Of a DNA stretch of 64,000 bases, positions 1 to 21,540 are shown one piece after another. The stretch lies in assembly GCA_009823395.1 (NCBI GenBank), contig CM020514.1, forward strand, positions 9,858,966 to 9,922,965. Reading direction: 5' to 3'. The DNA comes from Thamnaconus septentrionalis. Its lineage: Eukaryota; Chordata; Actinopteri; Tetraodontiformes; Monacanthidae. A program made the translations under genes and the position numbers. The notes beneath the pieces are model-generated. The model had not been told where the DNA came from. It was given only the letters and a program-made list of their open reading frames with translations, and made no database searches. Positions within the stretch are counted from its first letter, which is position 1. Each line of letters opens with the position of its first letter.

Positions 1-1059
1 CGAGGAGAGCGCGCCGACGAGCGCGTCCGCCGCCCGCGCAGGCTCGCACACGGCCGCGAGGCTGAGCACCGCCGGCACGAGCATCGCCAGGAGCGCCAGC
101 GTGCGCCGCGTGGGCGTTGCAGCGCGCGGCTCAGCCCGCGTGCGGTACGAGCCGCTCTCGTGCGGCACGGCGATCTTGTCCACGTCGCGGAGGCGCAGCG
201 AGTCCCAGCGCCGCACGTCGAAGTCGCGCACGAGCGGCGCCACGCGCGGCCCCTTGCGCGCGGGCGGCACGGTCGCGCCGACGACGGCCAGCTTCTCGCG
301 GAACTCCTGCATCCGCTGCAGGAAGTGCAGCGGCTCGGCGACGCCGCGGAAGGAGTCGGCGATGGCGAGAGCGCGCCGGTGCTCGTCCACGACGGCGCTG
401 AGCTTGGCGATCTCCGGGTCGTACGCCTGCAGCACCACCAGCTTGAGCGTCTCCAGGTCGGACAGGATCTCGCTCTTCTTGCACTCGAGCGAGCCGATGA
501 GCCGGTCGAAGTAGTCCGTCACCTTCTCGGCGTCCCTGCTCACCGCCTGCAGCGCCTCCTTCCTGCCGCCCTGCAGCGTCTCCAGGCGGGAAACGACGTC
601 CGCGCTGCGCCAGCTCTCCACGCCGCGCAGGAGCTCGTCGAAGGCGCCCTTCTCGCGCTCGTACGCCTCCTCCATGGAGCAGAACTTGTGGCCGGTGTGC
701 TCGTCCGTGGTGGCGCAGAAGCCGCAGATGAGGCGCAGGTCCGTGGCGCAGAATATGTTGAGCGGCTGGCCGCAGTGTTGCTTACACACGGACATCTTGG
801 GCTGCACCTTGATCTTGTTGTACTTCTCCACGATGCCGCGCAGGGAGTAGTTGACCTGCAGGCTGTTGGCGCCGTTGTGAGGGGTCTCCTTGCGGCAGGT
901 GGGGCACTTGAACGGCGTCCTGTACGCGGGACCTCGGCTGCCCTCCAGGAGTCCCTCCAAGCATCTCTTGCAGAAGGTGTGCGAGCACAGCAAGACGCGC
1001 GGGTCCTCAAAGAGACCGCAGCAAATCGGGCACGTCAGCTCCTCTTCCAGCTCGTCCAT
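1..1059 (-). CDS. trim13: TRIM13 (RING/B-box E3 ubiquitin ligase), C-terminus cut by window edge
   Basis: This is a single coding exon read leftwards from an ATG at 1059 (MDELEEELTCPICC), giving 353 in-window codons without a stop. A RING finger spans about residues 10-58 (Cys10, Cys13, Cys30, Cys33, Cys52, Cys55 visible). A B-box spans about 91-128, beginning VCKQHCGQPLNIFC. A coiled-coil-like helical region covers about 165-260, and a hydrophobic segment near 320-338 (LALLAMLVPAVLSLAAVC) fits the ER-membrane anchor of TRIM13. The family protein is about 407 residues, so roughly the last 50 lie outside the window. The known role is ER-anchored ubiquitin ligation in ER-associated degradation and autophagy. 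An acceptor (cacag) just upstream at 1071 shows a 5' UTR intron, as in other TRIM13 genes. Third positions are almost all G or C, which creates long antisense frames. The gene is head-to-head with SPRYD7, as in mammals. Confidence 0.95.
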   Translation of the reverse strand, partial: MDELEEELTCPICCGLFEDPRVLLCSHTFCKRCLEGLLEGSRGPAYRTPFKCPTCRKETPHNGANSLQVNYSLRGIVEKYNKIKVQPKMSVCKQHCGQPLNIFCATDLRLICGFCATTDEHTGHKFCSMEEAYEREKGAFDELLRGVESWRSADVVSRLETLQGGRKEALQAVSRDAEKVTDYFDRLIGSLECKKSEILSDLETLKLVVLQAYDPEIAKLSAVVDEHRRALAIADSFRGVAEPLHFLQRMQEFREKLAVVGATVPPARKGPRVAPLVRDFDVRRWDSLRLRDVDKIAVPHESGSYRTRAEPRAATPTRRTLALLAMLVPAVLSLAAVCEPARAADALVGALSS

Positions 1060-1776
1060 GGCAGGGCTGTCCTGTGGAGATGAGACGTTACTCGCACGCT
1101 AAGAAGAAGAAAAATAATAACAAAAAATAAATAATAAACCGACACTTATATAACAAACATGAAATACGCACCGATGCAGCAAACAGACGCTACCCCCCAC
1201 CAAAATGTCATTAAGCGGGCAATAAATAGCACACCTTGTTGTAAGTAACACCGCAAAGGATACAGATTGGTGTTTTTTTTTGCTGTCAGGTTCCAGCTGC
1301 GAAAGGGGTATTCCCGAGCTCAAAGTGGAACTGACTCGGCCGGCGGTGCCAGTGCCCGGGCAAAAGGCTGGCACGGTCCCCGCCAAAGCGTCCATCTGAA
1401 CACTTCACGTCACATAGCAGCATCCCGCTCGGTGGTGGTATCCCTTCTGCAAGCAGTCGGCACCGGACGAGACCTGACATCAAAGCTAACTTTCTAGGAA
1501 AAAAAAGCACCTAAACGGCAGAAATTGTTTGTTTGTGTTTTTGTTGTTTTTTTTTTCCTCCCCGCCCTAGCTCGTTTAGCAAAGAATCGAGTCAGTGGTT
1601 AGCTTCGGTAAAAGCCGTACATTTATCGCCGTCTAACCAATCCGATGCCGCAAGTTATCGACCGAGCCGGGTTCTCGGCAGCATTGCCCCTGTTGGCAAC
1701 CCACTAAAGTGGGGCTGTGACAGATTTTTGCGAACGCTTGGTAACATGCAACCACTGGACCAAAAGAATCACTCAC

Positions 1777-1890
1777 CAGCTGCTGAGACGCGCAGTGCAA
1801 CGCAATCATGGCGCTTGTTGCTGTGCAGACTTCGCCCTTTCCGGGTAAAGAGTTAACCGTTTCGGCGGCGCACAAGGCGGAGAAATAAAA
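1777..1890 (-). other. trim13: Likely TRIM13 5' UTR first exon
   Basis: On the minus strand a strong donor (GCTG|GTGAGT) ends at 1777 and faces the TRIM13 acceptor at 1071. The 5' limit near 1890 is a guess. The segment is CpG-bearing and lies in the interval between the TRIM13 and SPRYD7 starts. No coding potential is claimed. Confidence 0.4.
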
Positions 1891-2761
1891 AGGGAGATTC
1901 TATATTATAGGAAAATAACGCACTTGTCATGCATAAAACCCCCAATAATCACCAGTGAACGATGTATTTTCATATTAAACCCGTCTACTATCGACCAGTG
2001 GAAAGTTTGCGTTTTCTATTCGAGTGGGTCACTTGCAGACGGTCCCTGACTGCCGGTTGGGGGAGGGGCTGTTGCTATGCAAAACATTACAGCGTGAAAA
2101 ACTGTCAACCGGGTTTTTATTCCCGCTTTGCATCAGTGTTTTGCGTTGACCCACTTCAGTCGCTCTTGTGGGCACTTGTCAATACATGCACGGGGGAACG
2201 GGCACCATAACGAAGTGTTCCGTCAACTGAAATAAATGTAAATAAGAGTTAACTGTGAAAACGTGATGCCGCTCGGAGCTGAAAGTAGGGCATCATCTTG
2301 GCGCCAATTACAAGGAAAGTCTTGTATACTGGACGTCAACCGCTAAAGAGCTTCAGTTTCAGTTTGAGCTAACCATTAACTTCTTGCCAGTTGTAAACGG
2401 GCCACCAAATGACCGTTTGTAAACCCAACACGCAGGGGTATATTTTTTAAACACCGAATTATTGAAAACTGTGGTTACTGTTATGTAACACCGACATCCA
2501 ATAGTTACTTAGTCACGTGTAGAAAATTTTGACCTTGATTTTCTTCCCTTGTTTCCATGCCATCAGGAGCAACTGCCTATCTTAGACCCTGTGATTGGAT
2601 ACAGTGGGGTAACATGGGCTTATGCAGCACTGACATCCCACCGCTGGGAGTCGCTGTCTTGTTTCAGGGGACGCCTGGCGTTCTTAACTTCTACGCCCTC
2701 TTTGGTTTGATGGTGGGGCCCTTGTTTCCGGATGTTGTTGAGTAGCCAGTTTTGAGTTAGA
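1891..2761. promoter_or_regulatory. Shared upstream interval between TRIM13 and SPRYD7
   Basis: The two genes point away from each other, so this 0.9-kb stretch must hold the SPRYD7 promoter and 5' UTR and possibly part of the TRIM13 promoter. It is not especially GC-rich and no convincing TATA box was seen. No gene is seen here. The small open frames within it have no recognisable domain. Confidence 0.35.
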
Positions 2762-5434
2762 ATGGCTGCAATGTTTACGTGTTGCTTCGGCTGCTGCGGA
2801 GACGGTGGTACGGGGCATATCCCCCTGAAAGAAATGCCAACGGTTCAGCTAGATACACACCACATGGGTACGTTAACGCGTCGTTGCTGTTCTCATCTAG
2901 CATTCAGGCAGTTTGCGTCAATCTGCGCCGAGCTGAGGGTGTGTGTGTGACGTGACTATTCGCTACTTCCACCGTTCCTGTCGGCTAAAGCTAGCTAGCG
3001 TAAAGCTATACTTGCATGTCGTCAGTAACAGTTTTATCCAGGAGGCTGTGAATATGTGCGTCGATACGCCAGCTGTTTTTAGTGTAATGTAATGTAAGTA
3101 ATGTAGTATTAGCTCAGTATTCAACTTTTGGTGAAATTGGTTTGTGCGTTCTTGGAAATGCAGTGATGTGCACGAAAAAGCAAGCCTTTCAGAAAGGGTT
3201 GTTTTTCGTGCACACCACATTTTAGTTTGTTTAATTGATGTAAATACAACAAGTTAATACGTCTAATCTTAACAGAAGTTAAACATTGGCACTGATAATG
3301 TTTTGAGGGTGTCTTTACTCAACAATCTACTATGAGTTGTCGTTTTAAACAGAATTTCTCTTTTTTATGGTTTCTTTTTGTATTGGCTTTCCAACTATCT
3401 CGAATGTAAAACCAAATCAATAAATAATAAGAAAAAAAAACAACCAACATATTATAGATCTCTTCCGATAGTTTGAGTATTGTGAACTTTTTGTTCCCCT
3501 TTACTACTATTTTTGTTCATTTTTTGTTAATTTTTTTTGTTTTGTTGTTCATTTACTTTTTGCTTGTCTCCACAGGCACAGACGTCGTCATCGTCAAGAG
3601 CGGCCGGAGGATATGTGGCACTGGAGGCTGCTTGGCTAACGCTCCTCTGCATCAGAACAAAAGTTACTTTGAGTTCAAGATTCAGTCCACTGGTGAGTGA
3701 GTGCCTGGCTTGCACCTCCTGATCTAGATGAGAAAGTAACATAAACTGCTTGTTAGTTCTACGCAGTCTTAGAGGGGTTAAAATATATATTTATGTTGCA
3801 TGTACATGTCGTAGAGTTTGGGACTCCGTTGTTGTGTGTTTTTATATCTCAAATACTCTGACAATTATGTTTAGGTGTGTGGGGAATCGGTGTTGCTACA
3901 CAGAAAGTGAATCTCAATCAAGTGCCTTTGGGCAGAGACACAAACAGTCTGGTCCTCAGACATGATGGGTCTGTGTACCACAATAATGAAGAGAAGAACC
4001 GTCTGCCTGCAAATAACCTCCCACAGGAGGGAGACATTGTGGTGAGTGCACTCTTCATTTTACCCTCTCTTGTTTTTGGGACATTTTTTGGCAAACAGCC
4101 AGTTTCTACAGTGACCCAAATGATTTCCTGCAGAGTAATTCTACTATTTAAATGGTTATTGAGTCTCTCTATAGTTTTTAATTAAATTTGTATGTCGTCC
4201 ACCTGATGGTTCCACAAATGTCACACAGAACATTGAATTGCTTTTGCTTTTATATTTCTATCCATTTTAAGAAAGCTGCATTTCTTTGTTATAACTACAT
4301 CACTAAAAACTGAATTAAAACCAGCCTATTTCAATTTGTTCCACAGGGTGTCACATATGACCACGTGGAGCTTAATTTATATCTGAATGGAAAGAACATG
4401 CATTGTCCTGCCTCAGGGATCCGAGGCACTGTGTACCCTGTTGTTTATGGTAAGTTCATGTGTTAGCTCAGTGGTTCTCAAACTTTCTCTGTCACGCCCC
4501 ACCTTGGAGGAAGAAAATTTTTCATGCCCCTCCCCTTCCCCCAATTTTGGGTCTAGAAGCCCCAAATTAGACGTGGCTGTGTCTTGAGGGATCCCGATGA
4601 ACCTGCAAGTGGTCCCATGTCTCTAGGACAAAGTTGACTTTTGACCCCATAGACTTGCATGGCATTAGCTCAATGTGCTTGCTAATTATTTGCTGTTAAA
4701 CAATTGTTGGTTGTTACAATTTGAATCCACTAGAGGGCTGCATACGTCCATTTGATGTCAGTGCTTGAATGAAACAGCTATGGCTGATTATCTGACTGAC
4801 TGACTGACTGATTTTGAGCAAACTTTTTTTTTTTTTAAACTAACATTAATTTAAGAGCAGTTGTCAGTGTTTGGTTGTTCCTGGTTGCAGTATGTGATCT
4901 TTTCCAACAGAAATACTGGAAGCAAAAAATAATTTATGAAATGAGTGGCTTCTTTGTTAGAGATTTCTTGTGCAAAACCTGCTGAAAGCCCTGCTATATC
5001 TGAGCCAAGCATGTGATCCAAAAGCCTTGCTCATTTGATTTTCTGTTTGTTTTCTTTTCAACTGCAATAATGCTCATTATAAAAGGGCTTTGCCCTAGGA
5101 TCTATTAATGGTTAGCATTAGTATCTCATGACCAAAAATTGTGAAATTAAACATTTTATTTAGGAGTGGATAAAAGTTTTTTTTTTTTATAGGTGTCTAG
5201 ATGATGTGCTTGCTTCCATTTAAATGCGACAAGACCGCTGTGCATTATAAATTTATTGTTGGAGTTATTCGCTGTCAAAAGAACAACATATAAAACATGC
5301 ACCTGATCATGTCCCCCTCTTCTTTTTTCTCTCCAGTGGACGACAGTGCCATCTTGGACTGCCAGTTTAGTGACTTCTATCACACAGCCCCACATGGATT
5401 TGAGAAGATCTTGTTTGAACAACAAATCTTCTAG
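2762..5434 (+). CDS. spryd7: SPRYD7 (SPRY domain-containing protein 7), five coding exons
   Basis: The coding exons are 2762-2867, 3576-3692, 3875-4041, 4347-4449 and 5337-5434. They total 591 nt, i.e. 196 residues plus TAG, the same length as the mammalian protein. Every junction is GT-AG and the phases join correctly. The N-terminus carries a Cys-rich patch (CCFGCC) followed by GGTGHIPLKEMP. The SPRY fold follows, including ICGTGGC, KSYFEFKIQSTG, VWGIGVATQKVNLNQ, YHNNEEKNRLPAN and GVTYDHVELNLYLNGK. The end is GFEKILFEQQIF. The protein is small, soluble and highly conserved; its biochemical role is poorly defined (the human gene is also called C13orf1 or CLLD6). The start is the only ATG that gives the family N-terminus. 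Orientation relative to TRIM13 and KPNA3 matches human 13q14. Confidence 0.97.
4469..4570 (+). mobile_element. hAT-type repeat fragment in SPRYD7 intron 4
   Basis: The intron holds cagtggttctcaaacttt at 4469-4486, followed by a C-rich ctgtcacgcccc stretch. From memory this is the terminal sequence common to many vertebrate and fish hAT-derived elements. I could not find the opposite inverted end nearby, so the copy is probably truncated or diverged, and the right boundary is arbitrary. Confidence 0.4.
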
Positions 5435-7640
5435 ACGAGCACTTTGGCCCGAGCCCCTCTTTACGTTGTCATCCTCCCTTATGAATCATGGCAAGCTCTG
5501 GCACTGCAGCTTTACCTTGATTGGATAATATCAATATTTCCCTTGTTCCTTTATTCATGATTGTCTTTTTGCTGCTGACGTCCGTGTTTGATGTTTGATT
5601 CTCCTTCAAGCGACAGGGATGCCTGATCATTAGACGTGTAGTCTGTACAGATTGAAATCTTTCAAATCACCTTCACCAGTCATAATCAAACTGTATTAAC
5701 ACTTTAAACTGCTGCTTGTGTCATTGTGTAGCTGTCTGACAGTGTTCAGAAGTTGAAGCCATGCTCTGTCGATATTGCCCTACACGTATTTCTTAACATA
5801 CAACCCCCCCAATGCCATGCTGAACTTTCATCTTACACCCATTATTTATTTATATTTATTTGTTGCAGAGATCTTTATTCTTTGTCATTTTCTGCGGCCC
5901 AGCACAGGTTTGTTATTTCTTGAAGGAGATGGTTTCTGTACTAACACATCAGCCAATTGTGACCTTAATGGTTTAATCAAAATTGCTGTGAACAGAAGGA
6001 ACATTGTATCACATTGCATTTTAGGCTTCTTTTGACATGTTTTTTAAAAATTTTCAAAGTGAGCAACTATTAGATTGTTATGCCTTAAAATCCCGATTTT
6101 GCCCACCAGGCAAAGTATTATCAATATCTGGTCACCTGTCCAGCACTCGCTTGCAAGAACGCAACAAGCTTTACGGCAACACTGTGCCCACCAACATCAA
6201 TGCTTCTCGGCTGGCGAGAAGCAGCAGCTCAGCTCTGGTGGAGGCGCTGTTGGAAGTGAGAAGAGTTGCAGAGCAAGGGACCTTTCAGTCATGTTCTCAG
6301 AAATAGGTGCTGGGCAGGCAACCAAAGTGGTCCAGTCTTGGACTGGTTCCATTGGGGGAATCATTCTTTTGAAACCATTATTTTAAGTTAGAAAAAAGCT
6401 CACATAGTTGTCGCTTTAAGATGAAGAATGCTGAATAGTGTCATCAAAGAAATCTGATTAAATGGCTGCCTCCTAATCGTTCTGTTCATCACTTGCTTTC
6501 TTCACCTCTTTGCCTAACAAATCCCTCATCTCCCTGAATTTTAGAGTGTGCTTATTCCAAACAGACAAATCCAGAGCTGGTGCTTTCCCTGACTTGAGAC
6601 TCTTTTCTTGTGTTGTACTGGCATTGCATATCCGCTGCTGGAGTGTGACAGATCTCTCAAGTGCTTGTCTTGGTTTGCACTACTGATGTTCTCTTGAGTA
6701 AATCCAAATACTGTTGATTCATTAAACATTTCTGTTTGGAGGCGTGCTCGTTGACAACTTGTGTTCTATATGAGACATTATGTATTTTCTCTGTCTGCTG
6801 GAAAGATCACAATGAAGCCTCGCCCGAAGGACGTGAGTTTGGTTAGGTTTGAAAAACACATCTGCAAGAGGTTTGATGGCATGTAAACACATTCCCTCAT
6901 TCTCATTCAGCCCACACTTTTCTCTCTCTGCTCCCAGTTGTCAAATGTGTTTTTCCACACGCAGCATCGCAGCCGGGTCATGTTTTTCTTGTTGTATACA
7001 GCCCCAAATTGACTCCACAGTTCATCTTTAATCCGAAGAAATAATTTCCTGAGGTTAGAATCAGTGGAACTAGGCCCCTGGTCCTGGCAGAGGATAAGAT
7101 TCTGAGACAAGAAAGTGGAGAGAACAGAAATTAAAGAGCTAGAAGACAGCAGATAGAGTAGAAATCAGAAGGTGATGAGGTGAAGAGAGCAAAAAATTGA
7201 AGAGTTGAAGACAGCAGATCTTTGTCTGGGAAAGGGAACTTACAATTGCTGGACACGAGGTGGATGGAAGGGTGAATAAAGAGGGATTTAAACGCATGGA
7301 TGCAAAGGAAGAATTATGACAGCTGTAGTTTAGCTCAAAAAAAAATAATGAAGGGTGCATGTTTTTCTCTGCAACAGTGAATTTGACCTGCAGATAAATG
7401 AATGCACTCCTAGTATAGAACGAGCTCTGTGAACAGTCAGAAGGGCACAAAACAACCAACCAGACATAAATTCTCATCATAAAGTGTCACAAAAGTGAAT
7501 TGAAAAAAACTGATTCACACCCTGCCGCGAACCACCCACCCCTTAGTGTTCAGCTATAGGTGCTTCTGAAACACTAGTAACTAAGTATTGTGAAAGTCAG
7601 TGTGTTCATTTTCCAGTGACTGACAGAGAATTGACCGATA
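5435..7640. other. SPRYD7 3' UTR and intergenic spacer
   Basis: No gene is seen. Possible polyadenylation signals for SPRYD7 are attaaa at 6457-6462 and at 6721-6726. The remainder is AT-rich unique-looking sequence up to the KPNA3 promoter. The open frames here are short and lack recognisable domains. Confidence 0.5.
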
Positions 7641-8001
7641 CGTATTAAACGGTGCGCGCTCCCGCGACGTGCACGCCGTTCTCGGCGGGTACGCAGAACT
7701 CGGCGTGACACCGACGCAGCTCGGCGCTCCACAGAAAGGCAGCGACGGTCAACCTGGTTTAACCTAAACATAAAAAAGCAGTAAAAGTAGGCTAAAGCAG
7801 CTCCGTAGTGGCAACCACCCCGGGCCGTGCGTGAATCCTCCGCTGACTCCGCCCCTCTGCGTCCCGTAACGTCGCCGTGCTCCCCCGCCCCCCTCGCTAC
7901 TCCCCTCCCGGAGCCCAGCTGCAGCGCAGGAGCTGCCGTGCTTCGTCTTCACACGGAGGATATCCCCAAAGCCGGAGCTAAAGCAAAACCCCCGTAGAGC
8001 C
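7641..8001 (+). promoter_or_regulatory. KPNA3 CpG-rich promoter and 5' UTR
   Basis: Sequence composition changes abruptly here to CpG-rich DNA, continuing past the first exon to about 8250. The KPNA3 ATG at 8002 lies inside it, which fits a housekeeping CpG-island promoter. The exact transcription start cannot be placed by eye. Confidence 0.5.
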
Positions 8002-18750
<10,749 letters not shown>

Positions 18751-19200
18751 GGAGCCGCGGATTGTACACTTCAACCAGCTGCACGGGTACTGTGATTTCG
18801 GCCCCCCCTTCCCCCTTAAGCCACCCCAATCCCCTGCTCCCCCCCGAGACATTCATCCACCTTCTCCTCCATCCCGGCAACCTGGTACCGAAGGATTTGA
18901 TCAGCATCACCTTAACACTGAAGGATCTACCCGGCCCTCCGCGTCTCTGCACGCCAGTGGGGCCTTTTCTTTCATTTCTCTTCTTCACTTCTTCAACCCT
19001 GCCCCCCTCCAACTTCCAAAACAAGAGTTCTGGTCATTTCAACAGCACCACATCACCCCACGTGGCAACCCGTCGCCACTTTTCCCCTGACAGCGCTTCA
19101 AAAACGTCACTCAAAAACGACAACTGGACAGAAGAGAGAGAGGAGCTTCGGTGGCAAGGTTTCGTTGCCGAGCGTCATCGGGGGAAAAAAAGACACAATA

Positions 19201-19240
<40 letters not shown>

Positions 19241-21356
19241 GACAGGAGCACACTCTCAGACACACAAACACACTTTTGACACTTAGAATTTGTGTGCATA
19301 CTTCTGTTAGAAGCCATCATATCATATTTTTTCATGGGGAAGAAAAAATACTGCTGTTCGTTTGTGGGTTTTATTTTTTGTGCTTTTTTTTTTCCCTCCC
19401 CCGGATTGTTCACTGGTGTTACTTCACCTGCACGCAAATACACTAATGTGCACACACACACACACAGAGACACACGCACACACAGGGGCATCGGCACACG
19501 TAGGCACTCGGATCCTGGATGGCCGGGCACCCCTGTAACCCTCTCACCCAGTTTTGAAGAGTTAATCCAAGTTTAAGCCATGATTAACTACGGACCCCCG
19601 CCGCCCCTCCCAGGAGCTTCCCAGAGGGGAGGTGGCGGGGGAGGAAAAGGGCTCTAAGGCGCCAAACTTCCTGATGGGACTTCAGAGTCAATGACGTCAC
19701 TTTTTTTTTTTTTTCTTTCCTCGCACTGTTTTGTTTAAAACAAGAAAAACCTGACTTTTTTTGAATCATCACGCAGCATTTTTTTCATTTTTTTTTTTTT
19801 GAAGAAGAATCATCGAAAATGTGAATAGAAATAGTGATTTTTTTCTTTTCTTTCTCGTCAGTACGTTGGAGAGTGAGAAGCGTCGACCCGCCTGCGTCCG
19901 TATCCGCAGAGCCGCAGCCTTTTCTTTTTTTTCTTTTTTTCTTTCTTTTTATGTTTTGTGTCGCAGATGTGACTCCCAGACGCAGAAGCGGGAAGCACCT
20001 TTTCAGGTGGAATCGGACTCAAGAGACGAGGAATGTGTCAGCTGTAGCGTTTTTACCCACCCTCCCCCAACCCCTCTCCAATCCCACCATCCCAACAGGG
20101 CGCCACCTTCTTTCTGCAGCAGGAGCTCGGTCACTTCCTGCGAGCGGACTTGTTCGTCCAGGACCCCCCTGTAATGTGAACCTCGGATCGAGTGGGTTTT
20201 GACAAAAACTACACACACAAAAACGTAAAGAAAAACGACCCCAAAAAAAAACAACCTTAGGCTTATTTTAATTATTTTACAATTTTTTTATTTATTTATT
20301 TTTTTTAATAGATATTTTGAGTTGGTTTTTCAGCTTCTGGTCGAGTCGGCGCTTCCATTCATCACCATTTCCCCCCCGCCCCCCCGTCAGTCTTATGCAC
20401 ACGTCTGAAGGACACGTCGGTGTCTACCTGCGGAAAGGGACCTACACTTACGGGAGATGAGACTTAGAAAACGAGTCCAGATCCCGACCTTTTAAAATCC
20501 TCTCCTGTTCCTGTTTTTTTTTTCCTGGACAAAGAGGTCACACGTCATTGGTCAAATTTGAATAATTGTGAAAAAGAAAAGAAAAAAAAAACAAATGTGA
20601 TGTGTATCGCTCATTGCCGTCTAATGAATATATGAATATATTTACATAAAGCCTGTACAAAGCTGCTGCAGCTGACAGTCATTGGATGGACAATAACCTT
20701 ACTGTCAAAAGATGGCTGGGGAGGGTCTTTTTTTCCTCTTTTTTTGGAAGCAATATTTCATTGGGGTTTTTTTTTCAGTTTTTTTTTTTTTTCTCCTTCT
20801 TCTTTGACTCGCATATGTATTGTGATGACATGCAGATTGCAAATTTTGGGACTGACTGTTTTTACGTTTTTTTTCCCCTCTCTGCGCCGAGGTGACGGGA
20901 CGTTGAAACGTGTGCCGTCCCACGTCCCGGTTGGTGTTGCAGAGGGTTCAGGTTCAGAGTGTCAAAACGGGAAGCCCGACCCCCAGCCCTGGTCTTGGGA
21001 GACTTTATGATCCTCTGGTTGGCTGCTAACTACTGAGAGGGGATCCCAGCATGGGGTGGGTGTTGTAGGGGAGGGTCACACAAGGGTTTTAAATAATGGA
21101 TGGGCTGCAATGTGCAGCCCAGGATTGATTTCTTTCTTTTTTTTGTTTTTTTGTTTTTGTTCTGTTTTTTGGGGAGTGGGGACTAGCTGTTTAATGACTG
21201 AACAAAACTATCCAGAGGGTGTACAGTTGAGAACTAGCGGACTAGACCGAGCCACTTTAAAGATTTACAATTTTGTTGCCTTGTATCCAAATCGGATACA
21301 AGCTTATGTTTGTTGCAAGATTTTTACTTGCTAAAATGAAAAGTTGTTTTAAATAA

Positions 21357-21390
<34 letters not shown>

Positions 21391-21540
21391 GGAGAAAAGC
21401 AGACAAACAGACAGCGTTTTGGCCTCTGATTGTTTATATCTTTTTATAAATTTTAGATTGACTTCCTCTCTTTAAGGTGGCTCATTGATGCTTTCAACTC
21501 TTGTGCATATTAAAGACAAGAATGAGTTGGAAAATCATTG
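18751..21540 (+). other. kpna3: KPNA3 3' UTR
   Basis: This long T-rich, microsatellite-bearing tract follows the KPNA3 stop. It includes (CA)n at 19204-19238, many T-runs and an (AAT)n array. Candidate polyadenylation signals are aataaa at 21352-21357 and attaaa at 21509-21514; the latter is followed by a GT-rich stretch. No other gene is seen. Confidence 0.6.
21356..21391. repeat. (AAT)n microsatellite
   Basis: About twelve tandem aat units lie immediately after a possible KPNA3 polyadenylation signal. Confidence 0.9.

Noticed and set aside
160..1083. 307-codon plus-strand open frame
   Set aside because: It is antisense to TRIM13, whose GC-ending codons remove stops from the other strand. 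The product is low-complexity His/Leu/Arg-rich and has no domain.
1..2761. Search for miR-15a/miR-16-1 near TRIM13
   Set aside because: The seed-bearing TAGCAGCAC core was not found on a quick scan; in mammals these lie on the far side of TRIM13, outside this window.
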